Assembly: GCA_937899065.1 (NCBI GenBank)
Contig: CALBPG010000175.1
Span: 1 to 60,401 of the forward strand
From: an uncultured Allomuricauda sp.
GTDB taxonomy: Bacteria; Bacteroidota; Bacteroidia; Flavobacteriales; Flavobacteriaceae
DNA: 60,401 bases
Reading direction: 5' to 3'
The notes under the pieces are model-generated. The model ran no database searches. It saw only the letters and a list, made by a program, of their open reading frames with translations, and was not told where the DNA came from. The position numbers and the translations under genes were made by a program. This document shows positions 1 through 7,306 of this stretch, piece after piece. Within the stretch, counting starts at the first letter, position 1, and every line of letters begins with the position of its first letter.

Positions 1-660
1 GAATTGGAACCAGAGTATGCCTACAATATTGAATTGGGAGTTCGAAAGAACTTTCATGACAAACTGGTGCTTCGAGGTTCTACGTTCTACACCTATCTCG
101 TCGATGCGTTGGTCCGCCGGGATTTTTCATTTAATGGCCAGGATGAGATTTTATACAATGGAGAGCTTAGCAATGTCCAAGCCATTCAAAATGCCGCGAA
201 GGCTTACGTCTATGGTTTTGAATTAGGTCTCAATGCCTTTTTTACAGAGCGTTGGTCCTTAGCTTCAAATTTGACTATAACTGAGGGAATTGAAGAAGAA
301 GCCAATGGGGAAGATACTCCAGCACGACATGTAGCGCCTACTTTTGGGGACATCCATCTAATTTGGCAGAACCAGAAACTGAAGGCTGATTTTTTTGTGA
401 ATTATAATGGAGAAATCCCTTTTGATGACCTAGCCCTTTCAGAACGGAACAAGCCTTTTATCTATGAGAGCGATGCAAATGGCAATCCTTTTTCTCCCGC
501 TTGGTACACTTTGAATTTTAGGTCTCAATATCAAATTTCGAATGCCTTAACGGGGTCACTTAGTTTGGAAAACCTAACCGACCAAAGGTATCGCACCTAT
601 TCCTCGGGAATTGTAGCGCCAGGCACAAACCTGATACTTTCCTTGGATTACGCTTTTTAA
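1..660 (+). CDS. TonB-dependent receptor, C-terminal part (5' end outside window)
   Basis: This is the last 219 residues of an outer-membrane TonB-dependent receptor; the reading frame is open from the first base, so the start, signal peptide and plug lie upstream of the window. What is visible is beta-barrel: the segment begins with EPEYAYNIELGVRK, the usual pattern for a late barrel strand, and continues with alternating strands and aromatic girdles. It ends in SLDYAF, and the terminal Phe is the signal recognised by the BAM complex. Such receptors import siderophores, glycans or other ligands using TonB/ExbBD energy; the substrate cannot be read from this portion. A strong bidirectional hairpin follows the stop codon and separates it from the convergent lipoprotein gene. 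Confidence 0.85.
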   Translation, partial: ELEPEYAYNIELGVRKNFHDKLVLRGSTFYTYLVDALVRRDFSFNGQDEILYNGELSNVQAIQNAAKAYVYGFELGLNAFFTERWSLASNLTITEGIEEEANGEDTPARHVAPTFGDIHLIWQNQKLKADFFVNYNGEIPFDDLALSERNKPFIYESDANGNPFSPAWYTLNFRSQYQISNALTGSLSLENLTDQRYRTYSSGIVAPGTNLILSLDYAF

Positions 661-665
661 ATAAA

Positions 666-691
666 AAAAGCCCGGAAGTCCGGGCCTTTTG
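666..691. terminator. bidirectional rho-independent terminator
   Basis: The stem GCCCGG with AAGT loop and CCGGGC (670-685) is flanked by an A-tract on the left and a T-tract on the right. It can therefore terminate both the TonB receptor on the plus strand and the convergent lipoprotein gene on the minus strand. Confidence 0.85.
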
Positions 692-710
692 AGTTTTAAA
701 AAGAAAGGAT

Positions 711-1064
711 TTATTGCTTCATCTTTTCTTTGGCGTCCTCAGCAGCCTTTTTCACATCATCAGCCGCTTCATCCATTGTTTTTTTGGCGTCTTCGCCCAT
801 CTCTTTTGCTTTTTCCATGGTGTCTTCACCCATTTTCTTGATACTGTCCATGGCCTGTTCTCCCATTTCCTTGGCTTCTTCACCAGCTTCTTTGGCGGCA
901 TCCATGGCTTCGTTAGCAGTTTCTTTAAGCTCGTCTCCCGCTTCTTCCAAAGTTTCAGCGGCTTCCTCAGTGGCCTCTTTGGCCTTATCAGAAGCCTCTT
1001 TGCATGAAATGGCTCCAACAAATGTCAAGCTGAGAACCATTAGGGATAAAACAATTCGTTTCAT
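711..1064 (-). CDS. small Ala/Lys/Glu-rich lipoprotein (LEA/YtxH-like repeats)
   Basis: The protein has 117 residues. The ATG at 1064 is chosen because it begins a normal lipoprotein signal, MKRIVLSLMVLSL, with lipobox GAISC (Cys21); an upstream TTG only adds a nonsignal leader. After Cys21 the whole protein is a low-complexity amphipathic helix built from units such as KEATEEAAE, KEAGEEAKEMGEQ and KEMGEDAKK, with a near 11-residue period. That resembles LEA-type and YtxH-type stress proteins. No catalytic residues are present. It probably sits lipid-anchored in the envelope as a helical rod, perhaps in stress protection; this function is inferred from composition only. A TTG-N18-TATTTTAG promoter lies upstream (1090-1118). 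Confidence 0.75.
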   Translation of the reverse strand: MKRIVLSLMVLSLTFVGAISCKEASDKAKEATEEAAETLEEAGDELKETANEAMDAAKEAGEEAKEMGEQAMDSIKKMGEDTMEKAKEMGEDAKKTMDEAADDVKKAAEDAKEKMKQ

Positions 1065-1089
1065 AATAAATAAGATTAGTGTTATGGCT

Positions 1090-1118
1090 CTAAAATACGG
1101 ATTTCGTTTCACTAACAA
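1090..1118 (-). promoter_or_regulatory. putative promoter of the small lipoprotein
   Basis: On the minus strand TTG (1116-1118) is followed after 18 bases by TATTTTAG (1090-1097). This is one base off the Bacteroidota -7 consensus TAnnTTTG at a suitable spacing from the -33 TTG. Confidence 0.4.
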
Positions 1119-1199
1119 GATATCGGGCTTATCATCTTTAGGTTAAGGCCTTAAGGATAAAACGACATGGTTTTACTGCCGCTGTTTCAGCTAAATTCA

Positions 1200-1207
1200 T
1201 AATTTTG
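1200..1207 (+). promoter_or_regulatory. -7 box upstream of ileS
   Basis: TAATTTTG matches the Bacteroidota -7 consensus TAnnTTTG exactly and leaves a leader of roughly 25 bases before the ileS ATG. The -33 TTG is not clear; only a T-rich run at 1171-1174 is seen. Confidence 0.45.
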
Positions 1208-1238
1208 CAGACTTGCAATTTTAGACGAGGAAAGAATC

Positions 1239-4200
1239 ATGAAGTTCGCTGAATACAAAGGGTTGGATTTGCCGAAAGTCGCAGAAGGAGTTTTACAGTT
1301 CTGGAAGCAGGAGAAGATTTTCGAAAAAAGCGTCTCTACACGAGAAGGCAAAGATAGTTATGTGTTTTATGAAGGTCCCCCTTCTGCTAACGGTATGCCC
1401 GGTATTCACCACGTTATGGCGCGAACCATAAAAGATATTTTTCCACGCTACAAAACCATGAAAGGGTTCCAGGTGAAGCGAAAAGCAGGCTGGGACACCC
1501 ATGGTCTTCCAATTGAATTGGGCGTTGAGAAAGAGCTTGGCATTACCAAAGAAGATATTGGAAAAACCATTTCGGTAGAAGAGTATAACGAAGCCTGTAG
1601 AAAGGCAGTGATGCGCTACACGGATGTTTGGAATGAAATGACCGAACAAGTAGGGTATTGGGTGGACATGGATGACCCCTACATCACCTACAAATCTAAA
1701 TACATGGAATCGGTGTGGTGGTTGCTCAAACAGATTTACGACAAAGGGTTGTTGTATAAAGGGTATACCATTCAGCCATACTCCCCTAAAGCTGGAACAG
1801 GACTTAGTTCTCATGAATTGAATCAACCGGGAACCTATCAAGATGTAACGGATACTACGGTAACGGCACAGTTCAAAGCGATTAAAGAATCTTTGCCCGA
1901 GCCATTTCAAAAAGTGGATGGAGAAGTATTTTTCTTGGCTTGGACGACCACACCTTGGACCCTTCCATCGAATACAGCCTTGACCGTTGGTCCCAAGATT
2001 GATTATGTACTAGTGCGCAGTTTCAACCAATATACCTTTGAACCTATCCATGTAGTTCTGGCAAAGGCCTTGGTCAACAAGCAGTTCTCCGGAAAGTTTT
2101 ACGAAGCTGAAAATTCATCGGATTTTGAACAGTTTGAAAAAGGGCAAAAAAAGATTCCATTTCAGGTTTTGGAAACTATAACTGGCGCTGAATTGGTTGA
2201 AAGTCGATATGAACAAATTTTGCCGTATACCCTACCGTATCAAAATCCCGAAAATGCATTTCGTGTCATTTCTGGAGATTTTGTGACGACCGAAGATGGT
2301 ACTGGAATCGTGCATACGGCGCCTACTTTTGGTGCGGATGATGCCTTGGTGGCCAAACGTGCCCAACCCGAGGTGCCCCCTATGTTGGTTTTGGATGAAC
2401 AAAACAATCCCGTTCCCTTGGTGGATTTACAAGGGCGTTTTCGTCCTGAATTAAAAGAATTGGCGGGGAAGTACGTCAAAAACGAATACTATCTCGATGG
2501 CGAGGCCCCCGAAAAATCCGTAGATGTTGAGTTGGCCATTGCTTTGAAAGAGCAAAATCGTGCTTTCCGAGTGGAAAAGTATTTGCACAGTTATCCCAAC
2601 TGTTGGCGTACTGATAAACCCATTCTATACTATCCGTTGGATTCATGGTTCATCAAGGCTACAAAGGTCAAAGACCGAATGTTTGCATTGAACCAAACCA
2701 TAAATTGGAAACCGAAGGCTACGGGTGAAGGACGTTTTGGAAACTGGTTGGCTAACGCAAATGATTGGAACCTTTCCCGCTCAAGATATTGGGGTATTCC
2801 ACTACCCATCTGGCGGACCGAAGATGGAAGTGAAGAGAAAATCATTGGCTCGGTTGAGGAGTTGAAAACCGAAATGCATAAGGCCATTGCAGCTGGATTA
2901 ATGACCCATGACGTCTTTGAGGATTTTGAGGTGGGGAATATGAGCGAAGCCAATTACGACAAAGTGGACCTTCACAAGAATGTGGTTGATGCGATTACCC
3001 TGGTGTCCGCTTCAGGACAACCGATGCGTCGCGAATCAGATTTGATAGATGTTTGGTTTGATAGTGGTTCTATGCCCTATGCGCAATGGCACTATCCGTT
3101 CGAAAATAAAAACTTGATTGATGATGGCGTGTCTTTCCCAGCGGATTTTATTGCCGAAGGGGTTGACCAAACCAGAGGTTGGTTTTACACCCTACATGCC
3201 ATAGGCACAATGGTATTTGATTCCGTAGCATATAAAAATGTGGTCTCCAATGGTTTGGTGTTGGACAAAGACGGCAAAAAAATGTCCAAGCGATTGGGGA
3301 ATGCGGTTGATCCTTTCAAAACATTGCCAGAACACGGAGCGGATGCGACGCGTTGGTATATGATTTCAAATGCCAACCCTTGGGACAATTTGAAGTTTGA
3401 TATTGATGGGGTGGTTGAAGTGAAACGCAAGTTCTTCGGAACCCTCTACAATACGTATTCCTTTTTTGCCCTGTATGCCAACATTGATGGTTTTGCCTAC
3501 AATGAGGCAGACACGCCCTTAAAGGAAAGACCAGAGATTGATCAATGGATTTTATCTGAATTAAATACGTTGATAGCTAAGGTTGATGAAGCATATGCGG
3601 ACTATGAGGCAACGAAAGCAACCCGTTTGATTTCTGAATTCGTTCAAGAGAACTTGAGCAACTGGTACGTGCGCCTTTGCCGAAGAAGATTCTGGAAAGG
3701 GGACTACCAAAAGGACAAAATATCGGCCTACCAAACCCTGTATACCTGTTTGGTTGAGGTTGCAAAGCTATCAGCACCGGTGGCTCCCTTCTATATGGAT
3801 CAACTGTATAAAGATTTGGTTGCGGTTACTGGAAAAGATGCCTTTGAAAGCGTGCACCTTGCTGATTTTCCAAAATCTGATTCTGGAATGATTCAAGCCG
3901 ATTTGGAAGAAAAGATGCAAATGGCACAAAAGATTTCCTCTTTGGTGTTGTCCATCCGACAGAAAGAGAAGATAAAAGTGCGTCAGCCGCTGCAAAAGAT
4001 TATGGTGCCTGTTTTGGACGAGCATCAAAAAACGGCGATTGAAGCGGTATCCGATTTAATCAAGTCCGAAGTGAACGTAAAAGAGCTTCAGTTGTTGGAT
4101 GATGCTTCCGGAATTCTGATCAAGAAAATCAAGCCTAATTTCAAGGTTCTAGGACCTAAGTATGGTAAGGACATGAAGGCTATTGCAGGTGCGGTGGCAA

Positions 4201-4640
4201 CCTTGGGACAAGAGGATATCCAAAAAATTGAACGGGAAGGCGAATTATTGATTCCTGTAGAAAATAAAAACATTAAATTACAGTTAACCGATGTAGATAT
4301 CAGTTCCCAAGATATCGAAGGATGGTTGGTTGCAAGCGCTGGCCCATTGACGGTAGCCTTGGACATCACCATCGATGACGCCTTAAAACAGGAAGGTATC
4401 GCTAGGGAATTGGTAAATCGAATCCAGAATCTGAGAAAAGAATCCGGATTTGAGGTTACCGATAAAATTGATATCAAAGTGATGAAAGATGGGTTGGTCG
4501 AGGATGCAATTTCCAACAATGAGGAATACATCATGACAGAAACCTTGACTGCCGAATTGAATCTAGAGGAACATCTAGACGAAGGAGTGGACATCGCTTT
4601 TGATGACGTTAACACAAAATTGTTGATTCAAAAACATTAG
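1239..4640 (+). CDS. ileS: isoleucyl-tRNA synthetase, type 2 (GxHH variant)
   Basis: IleRS charges tRNA-Ile in the cytoplasm. The 1133-residue length fits the long IleRS2 type found in Bacteroidota and eukaryotes. Visible in order: the class I signature, here ANGMPGIHH (G55-I-H-H58) where most enzymes have HxGH; the conserved GWDTHGLPIELG; the CP1 editing domain with WTTTPWTLPSN (about residue 235) and GTGIVHTAPTFGADD (about 354); KMSKR (681-685); then the helical anticodon-binding domain and a C-terminal extension without a cysteine zinc cluster. The swapped GxHH signature is associated in the literature with very high resistance to mupirocin. The gene starts an apparent operon with a DksA-like protein (4-base gap), an exported protein and lspA, an order common in flavobacteria. 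Confidence 0.98.
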   Translation: MKFAEYKGLDLPKVAEGVLQFWKQEKIFEKSVSTREGKDSYVFYEGPPSANGMPGIHHVMARTIKDIFPRYKTMKGFQVKRKAGWDTHGLPIELGVEKELGITKEDIGKTISVEEYNEACRKAVMRYTDVWNEMTEQVGYWVDMDDPYITYKSKYMESVWWLLKQIYDKGLLYKGYTIQPYSPKAGTGLSSHELNQPGTYQDVTDTTVTAQFKAIKESLPEPFQKVDGEVFFLAWTTTPWTLPSNTALTVGPKIDYVLVRSFNQYTFEPIHVVLAKALVNKQFSGKFYEAENSSDFEQFEKGQKKIPFQVLETITGAELVESRYEQILPYTLPYQNPENAFRVISGDFVTTEDGTGIVHTAPTFGADDALVAKRAQPEVPPMLVLDEQNNPVPLVDLQGRFRPELKELAGKYVKNEYYLDGEAPEKSVDVELAIALKEQNRAFRVEKYLHSYPNCWRTDKPILYYPLDSWFIKATKVKDRMFALNQTINWKPKATGEGRFGNWLANANDWNLSRSRYWGIPLPIWRTEDGSEEKIIGSVEELKTEMHKAIAAGLMTHDVFEDFEVGNMSEANYDKVDLHKNVVDAITLVSASGQPMRRESDLIDVWFDSGSMPYAQWHYPFENKNLIDDGVSFPADFIAEGVDQTRGWFYTLHAIGTMVFDSVAYKNVVSNGLVLDKDGKKMSKRLGNAVDPFKTLPEHGADATRWYMISNANPWDNLKFDIDGVVEVKRKFFGTLYNTYSFFALYANIDGFAYNEADTPLKERPEIDQWILSELNTLIAKVDEAYADYEATKATRLISEFVQENLSNWYVRLCRRRFWKGDYQKDKISAYQTLYTCLVEVAKLSAPVAPFYMDQLYKDLVAVTGKDAFESVHLADFPKSDSGMIQADLEEKMQMAQKISSLVLSIRQKEKIKVRQPLQKIMVPVLDEHQKTAIEAVSDLIKSEVNVKELQLLDDASGILIKKIKPNFKVLGPKYGKDMKAIAGAVATLGQEDIQKIEREGELLIPVENKNIKLQLTDVDISSQDIEGWLVASAGPLTVALDITIDDALKQEGIARELVNRIQNLRKESGFEVTDKIDIKVMKDGLVEDAISNNEEYIMTETLTAELNLEEHLDEGVDIAFDDVNTKLLIQKH

Positions 4641-4644
4641 GAAA

Positions 4645-5028
4645 ATGGCAGAAGATTTAAAAGTAAGATACGCTGACAGTGATTTGGAGGAGTTCAGAAC
4701 ACTGATTGAAGAAAAGATAGAAAAAGCACAAAAACACCTCGAGTTGCTAAAGAGTTCTTATATGAACGATGGCAACAATGGAACTGACGATACCTCTCCA
4801 ACCTTCAAAGCCTTTGAAGAAGGTTCGGAAACCATGAGCAAAGAAGCGAATACCCAATTAGCTATTCGTCAAGAAAAGTTTATCCGGGATTTGAAAAATG
4901 CTCTTTTGCGCATTGAGAACAAAACCTATGGTATCTGCCGTGTTACTGGAAAGCTTATCAATAAAGAGAGATTAAAGCTTGTACCCCATGCTACTTTGAG
5001 TATTGAGGCCAAGAACATGCAAAAGTAA
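4645..5028 (+). CDS. TraR/DksA-family regulator with degenerate zinc finger
   Basis: The protein has 127 residues: an N-terminal helical hairpin (about 1-90, Lys/Glu-rich coiled coil) followed by the DksA C-terminal segment TYGICRVTGKLI and VPHATLSIEAK. Family members bind the RNA polymerase secondary channel and alter transcription of rRNA and amino-acid genes, often with ppGpp. Only one of the four zinc-finger cysteines remains (Cys98), and the others are replaced as in the usual Bacteroidota version, so the fold is probably held without zinc. It lies four bases after ileS, so it is almost certainly co-transcribed. The family is clear; the regulatory targets in this organism are unknown. 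Confidence 0.88.
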   Translation: MAEDLKVRYADSDLEEFRTLIEEKIEKAQKHLELLKSSYMNDGNNGTDDTSPTFKAFEEGSETMSKEANTQLAIRQEKFIRDLKNALLRIENKTYGICRVTGKLINKERLKLVPHATLSIEAKNMQK

Positions 5029-5032
5029 GGCA

Positions 5033-5671
5033 GTGCCTTACTATGTTCGGAATAGCATTCCATTGATTATCCTCAGTTTGGGACTGTCCGTAACGGTATG
5101 CGCCCAAAAATTGGTGAAGAAAACCGTGGTTGACCCCGAAAACCAAGCCATAACCATTCAAGCAGACCGTTGTTTTCAAGTGGACATCTCCAATTCGGAA
5201 ACCGATGAGCTAGTGGTAGCCGCTGAAATGGAAGGAGAATATGCCTCGAACCTCTTGGTTAATTTGGAGGAAAAAGGAAAAACCATTTTTATTAGTACAG
5301 GCTTCACGCCAAATTTTGAACATCCTAACGATAAACTAAGTGCTCACAAGGTTATTGCCATTGCCTTGCAAATCAAGATTCCGAAATACAAACAAGTCAA
5401 TGTTTTCGGAACCGGGGCCCGAGTTTTGGTAACAGGGTTATATCGAAACCTTGGAGTAGTGCTTGCAGACGGGGAATGTATTTTGGATGATGTTGGAGAG
5501 ACCGTTGAGGTTAAAACCCAAAATGGAAATATACGTGTAGTTTCCGGCAAAGGCATCTGCGAGGCTTCTAGTGATTATGGCCAGGTCGTTGGTAGTTTGG
5601 ATACTATAGGAAATACGGTTTACAATCTTCATTCGAAGGAGGGCAACATCTACTTGAACAAAACAAAATAA
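5033..5671 (+). CDS. exported beta-strand-rich protein of unknown function
   Basis: About 212 residues. The start is uncertain: no ATG precedes the signal sequence, and I chose the GTG at 5033, five bases after the preceding stop, because it directly yields a signal peptide (IPLIILSLGLSVTVCAQ). A TTG further upstream would overlap the DksA-like gene and place charged residues ahead of the signal. The mature part is made of short repeated beta strands such as VEVKTQNGNIRVVSGKG and VYNLHSKEGNIYLNK. This resembles the right-handed beta-helix or adhesin-like proteins of the DUF4097 or head-GIN type, but I cannot assign a family firmly. It lies between the DksA-like gene and lspA and is probably part of the ileS operon. 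Confidence 0.7.
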   Translation: MPYYVRNSIPLIILSLGLSVTVCAQKLVKKTVVDPENQAITIQADRCFQVDISNSETDELVVAAEMEGEYASNLLVNLEEKGKTIFISTGFTPNFEHPNDKLSAHKVIAIALQIKIPKYKQVNVFGTGARVLVTGLYRNLGVVLADGECILDDVGETVEVKTQNGNIRVVSGKGICEASSDYGQVVGSLDTIGNTVYNLHSKEGNIYLNKTK

Positions 5672-5677
5672 TATGGC

Positions 5678-5685
5678 TACTTTTG
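5678..5685 (+). promoter_or_regulatory. -7 box upstream of lspA
   Basis: TACTTTTG fits TAnnTTTG exactly and lies 19 bases before the lspA ATG, so lspA may have its own promoter besides read-through from ileS. No convincing -33 TTG was seen at the right distance. Confidence 0.35.
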
Positions 5686-5704
5686 CCCATTCTTAGCTGT
5701 TGAC

Positions 5705-6328
5705 ATGAGTTTGAAGAAATCTTTACTGCTAATTGTTTTGGTACTTCTGGTAGACCAAATCAGCAAGATATACATCAAAACCAACTTTGCGCTGCAAGAG
5801 TCAGTGGAAGTGTTCAGTTGGTTCAAAATATTCTTTATTGAAAATGAAGGTGCCGCTTGGGGAACCAAATTGAGTGATCTCTTGCCCATATCAGAATCTA
5901 CCGGCAAACTCATTTTAACCGTTTTTCGATTGTTTGCCATTGTCGGAATTGGATACTGGCTAAGGGACATTATTGTGAAACAATCTCCTCGCACATTGAT
6001 ATTGGCCGTTTCATTAATTTTTGCTGGGGCTTTTGGCAATATTATAGACTCGGTATTCTATGGTGTCATTTTCGATGATAGCTATGGTCAGGTAGCACAA
6101 ATGTTTGCTGACGAACCCTACGGAAAGTTGTTTTATGGTAAAGTAGTGGATATGCTCTATTTCCCAATGATAGATACAACCTGGCCAGATTGGGTGCCAA
6201 AATTGGGAGGAAATCGTTTCCGTTTTTTCGAGCCTGTTTTTAATGTCGCTGACACGGCGATAAGTACTGGGGTTGGTATTTTAATCGTCTTCAACAAAAA
6301 AGCCTTTCCAAAAAACGAGGAGGCTTAA
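5705..6328 (+). CDS. lspA: lipoprotein signal peptidase II
   Basis: LspA is an inner-membrane aspartyl protease that removes the signal peptide from diacylglyceryl prolipoproteins; this window alone encodes several clients. It has 207 residues, longer than the roughly 165 of enterobacterial LspA, as is usual in Bacteroidota. Four membrane segments are visible. Conserved motifs are GNIID (111-115), KVVDM with catalytic Asp149, and FNVADTAI with catalytic Asp183. A 30-residue loop between the two aspartates (IDTTWPDWVPKLGGN and following) accounts for the extra length. It is the last gene of the ileS operon and its stop codon overlaps the convergent cyclo-ligase gene by four bases. Confidence 0.97.
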   Translation: MSLKKSLLLIVLVLLVDQISKIYIKTNFALQESVEVFSWFKIFFIENEGAAWGTKLSDLLPISESTGKLILTVFRLFAIVGIGYWLRDIIVKQSPRTLILAVSLIFAGAFGNIIDSVFYGVIFDDSYGQVAQMFADEPYGKLFYGKVVDMLYFPMIDTTWPDWVPKLGGNRFRFFEPVFNVADTAISTGVGILIVFNKKAFPKNEEA

Positions 6329-6894
6329 CGTTCAAAGTGATATACGGTTTTTGGGGTAACGCAATAATGCAATGGTACGTCATTGGGATGAACATCCGGA
6401 ATAGGTTCGGTTTCTGCTTCGAAGAAAGAAAGTCCCACAAAAATGGAATCTTCGCGACACTGGGCTAAAAAAGTATCATAAAATCCCTTACCATAACCAA
6501 CCCGATTACCCAGCTTGTCGAAAGCTATAAGGGGTACAAAAACGACGTCAATTTGGTTTTCATTCACTTCATAACCATTAACAGGTTCGGGTATATGCCA
6601 TTGGTTCGTTTTAAGGCGGGTGTTATCGGTAAGTAGATAATGGCGTAGGGTGTTCGGCCCGGTAACTTTAGGAACCACAATGTCCTTGTCTTTGCCGTGC
6701 AACAAAGTTAACAAGGGTTCAGTATCGATTTCGCGGTTTTGCGGAATACTAAGGAAGGTATGAAAACAAAAAAAATCCCAAATAGGGATTGACTGTAATT
6801 GATTTACTATTGAAATACTTTTCTCAACAACATCTGCTTCACCTAGTTGGTTTCGAAGTTGTTTGTATTTCTTTCTAAGTTCATGTTTCAACAC
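6325..6894 (-). CDS. 5-formyltetrahydrofolate cyclo-ligase
   Basis: This enzyme converts 5-formyl-THF to 5,10-methenyl-THF with ATP and so returns the folate to one-carbon metabolism. The protein is 189 residues, normal for the family. The N-terminal basic helix (KHELRKKYKQLRNQL) and the C-terminal folate/ATP site FDKLGNRVGYGKGFYDTFL match the MTHFS signature, and the family's PKV motif appears as VVPKVTGP. It is tail-to-tail with lspA. Upstream lies a 400-base AT-rich interval holding a possible 28-codon membrane peptide gene on the same strand. Confidence 0.93.
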   Translation of the reverse strand: MLKHELRKKYKQLRNQLGEADVVEKSISIVNQLQSIPIWDFFCFHTFLSIPQNREIDTEPLLTLLHGKDKDIVVPKVTGPNTLRHYLLTDNTRLKTNQWHIPEPVNGYEVNENQIDVVFVPLIAFDKLGNRVGYGKGFYDTFLAQCREDSIFVGLSFFEAETEPIPDVHPNDVPLHYCVTPKTVYHFER

Positions 6895-6938
6895 CTAAAA
6901 TGTTGAAGGGTTTGGGGGAAGGCTCAGGGAATCCGTGA

Positions 6939-7025
6939 TTACTTTTTAGTAGCCACAGAGAAAAAAATCTTGAAAAAAAGCATCAAGATTACATACATTC
7001 CAAGAACCATTATATAATTCTCCAT
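6939..7025 (-). CDS. possible 28-residue single-span membrane peptide
   Basis: The frame begins with ATG at 7025 and encodes MENYIMVLGMYVILMLFFKI followed by FFSVATKK and TAA. It is a textbook single membrane span: a short acidic N-terminus, about 19 hydrophobic residues, and a Lys-Lys end. It sits 44 bases upstream of the cyclo-ligase gene in the same direction, so the two could share a transcript. Nothing in the family record is recognised; the call rests on composition and position only, and a chance open frame of this size in AT-rich DNA is quite possible. Confidence 0.35.
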   Translation of the reverse strand: MENYIMVLGMYVILMLFFKIFFSVATKK

Positions 7026-7079
7026 TCTGATAGTTACATTGGTAGATTAAAATTACGTAAATAAATTGGTAAAACGCCA

Positions 7080-7114
7080 TGAAATGCACTTTTTATCGGT
7101 GAAAAGCACTTTTT
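7080..7114. repeat. 15-bp direct repeat with 20-bp period
   Basis: TGAAATGCACTTTTT (7080-7094) recurs as TGAAAAGCACTTTTT (7100-7114), 14 of 15 bases identical and exactly 20 bases apart. That places both copies on the same face of the helix. They lie in the divergent region between uvrC and the small membrane peptide, a plausible operator for a dimeric or tandem-binding regulator. Confidence 0.45.
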
Positions 7115-7278
7115 TTAGCAACAGTTTAACAGAAAACAATAAGTTTTTAAGCTAAATCTGCTTACGTGAAGTACATCTTTTTCCTTTGTATTTTAACGAT
7201 TGGTGAAATCAAATCGGACATCGACATGCATCAAACCGCCGTTTGTTAATTTTGAACCAAAAGACTTCAGAATCCTGC

Positions 7279-7286
7279 TAACTTTG
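7279..7286 (+). promoter_or_regulatory. -7 box of uvrC
   Basis: TAACTTTG is an exact TAnnTTTG match, 20 bases before the uvrC ATG. A TTG at 7252-7254 could serve as -33 element although the 24-base spacer is slightly long. Confidence 0.5.
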
Positions 7287-7306
7287 TAGTAATTGCAGTT
7301 CTTCTT

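Noticed and set aside
714-1146. Two plus-strand open frames of 97 and 138 codons opposite the small lipoprotein
   Set aside because: They are Ser/Ala- or Phe/His-rich mirror images of the repetitive Lys/Glu/Ala gene and have no homology pattern or signal.
1143-1154. 12-bp palindrome TTAAGGCCTTAA between the lipoprotein and ileS
   Set aside because: Short, without flanking symmetry or a second copy, and not placed on a recognisable promoter element.
1293-1910. 205-codon antisense frame inside ileS
   Set aside because: It lies fully opposite a well-conserved gene and reads as Cys/Phe/His-rich noise; similar long antisense frames at 4088-4615, 31355-32080 and 38652-39185 were rejected for the same reason.
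5003-5032. Upstream TTG start for the exported protein after the DksA-like gene
   Set aside because: It overlaps the DksA-like gene by 26 bases and places a basic leader ahead of an otherwise good signal peptide; the GTG at 5033 fits better.
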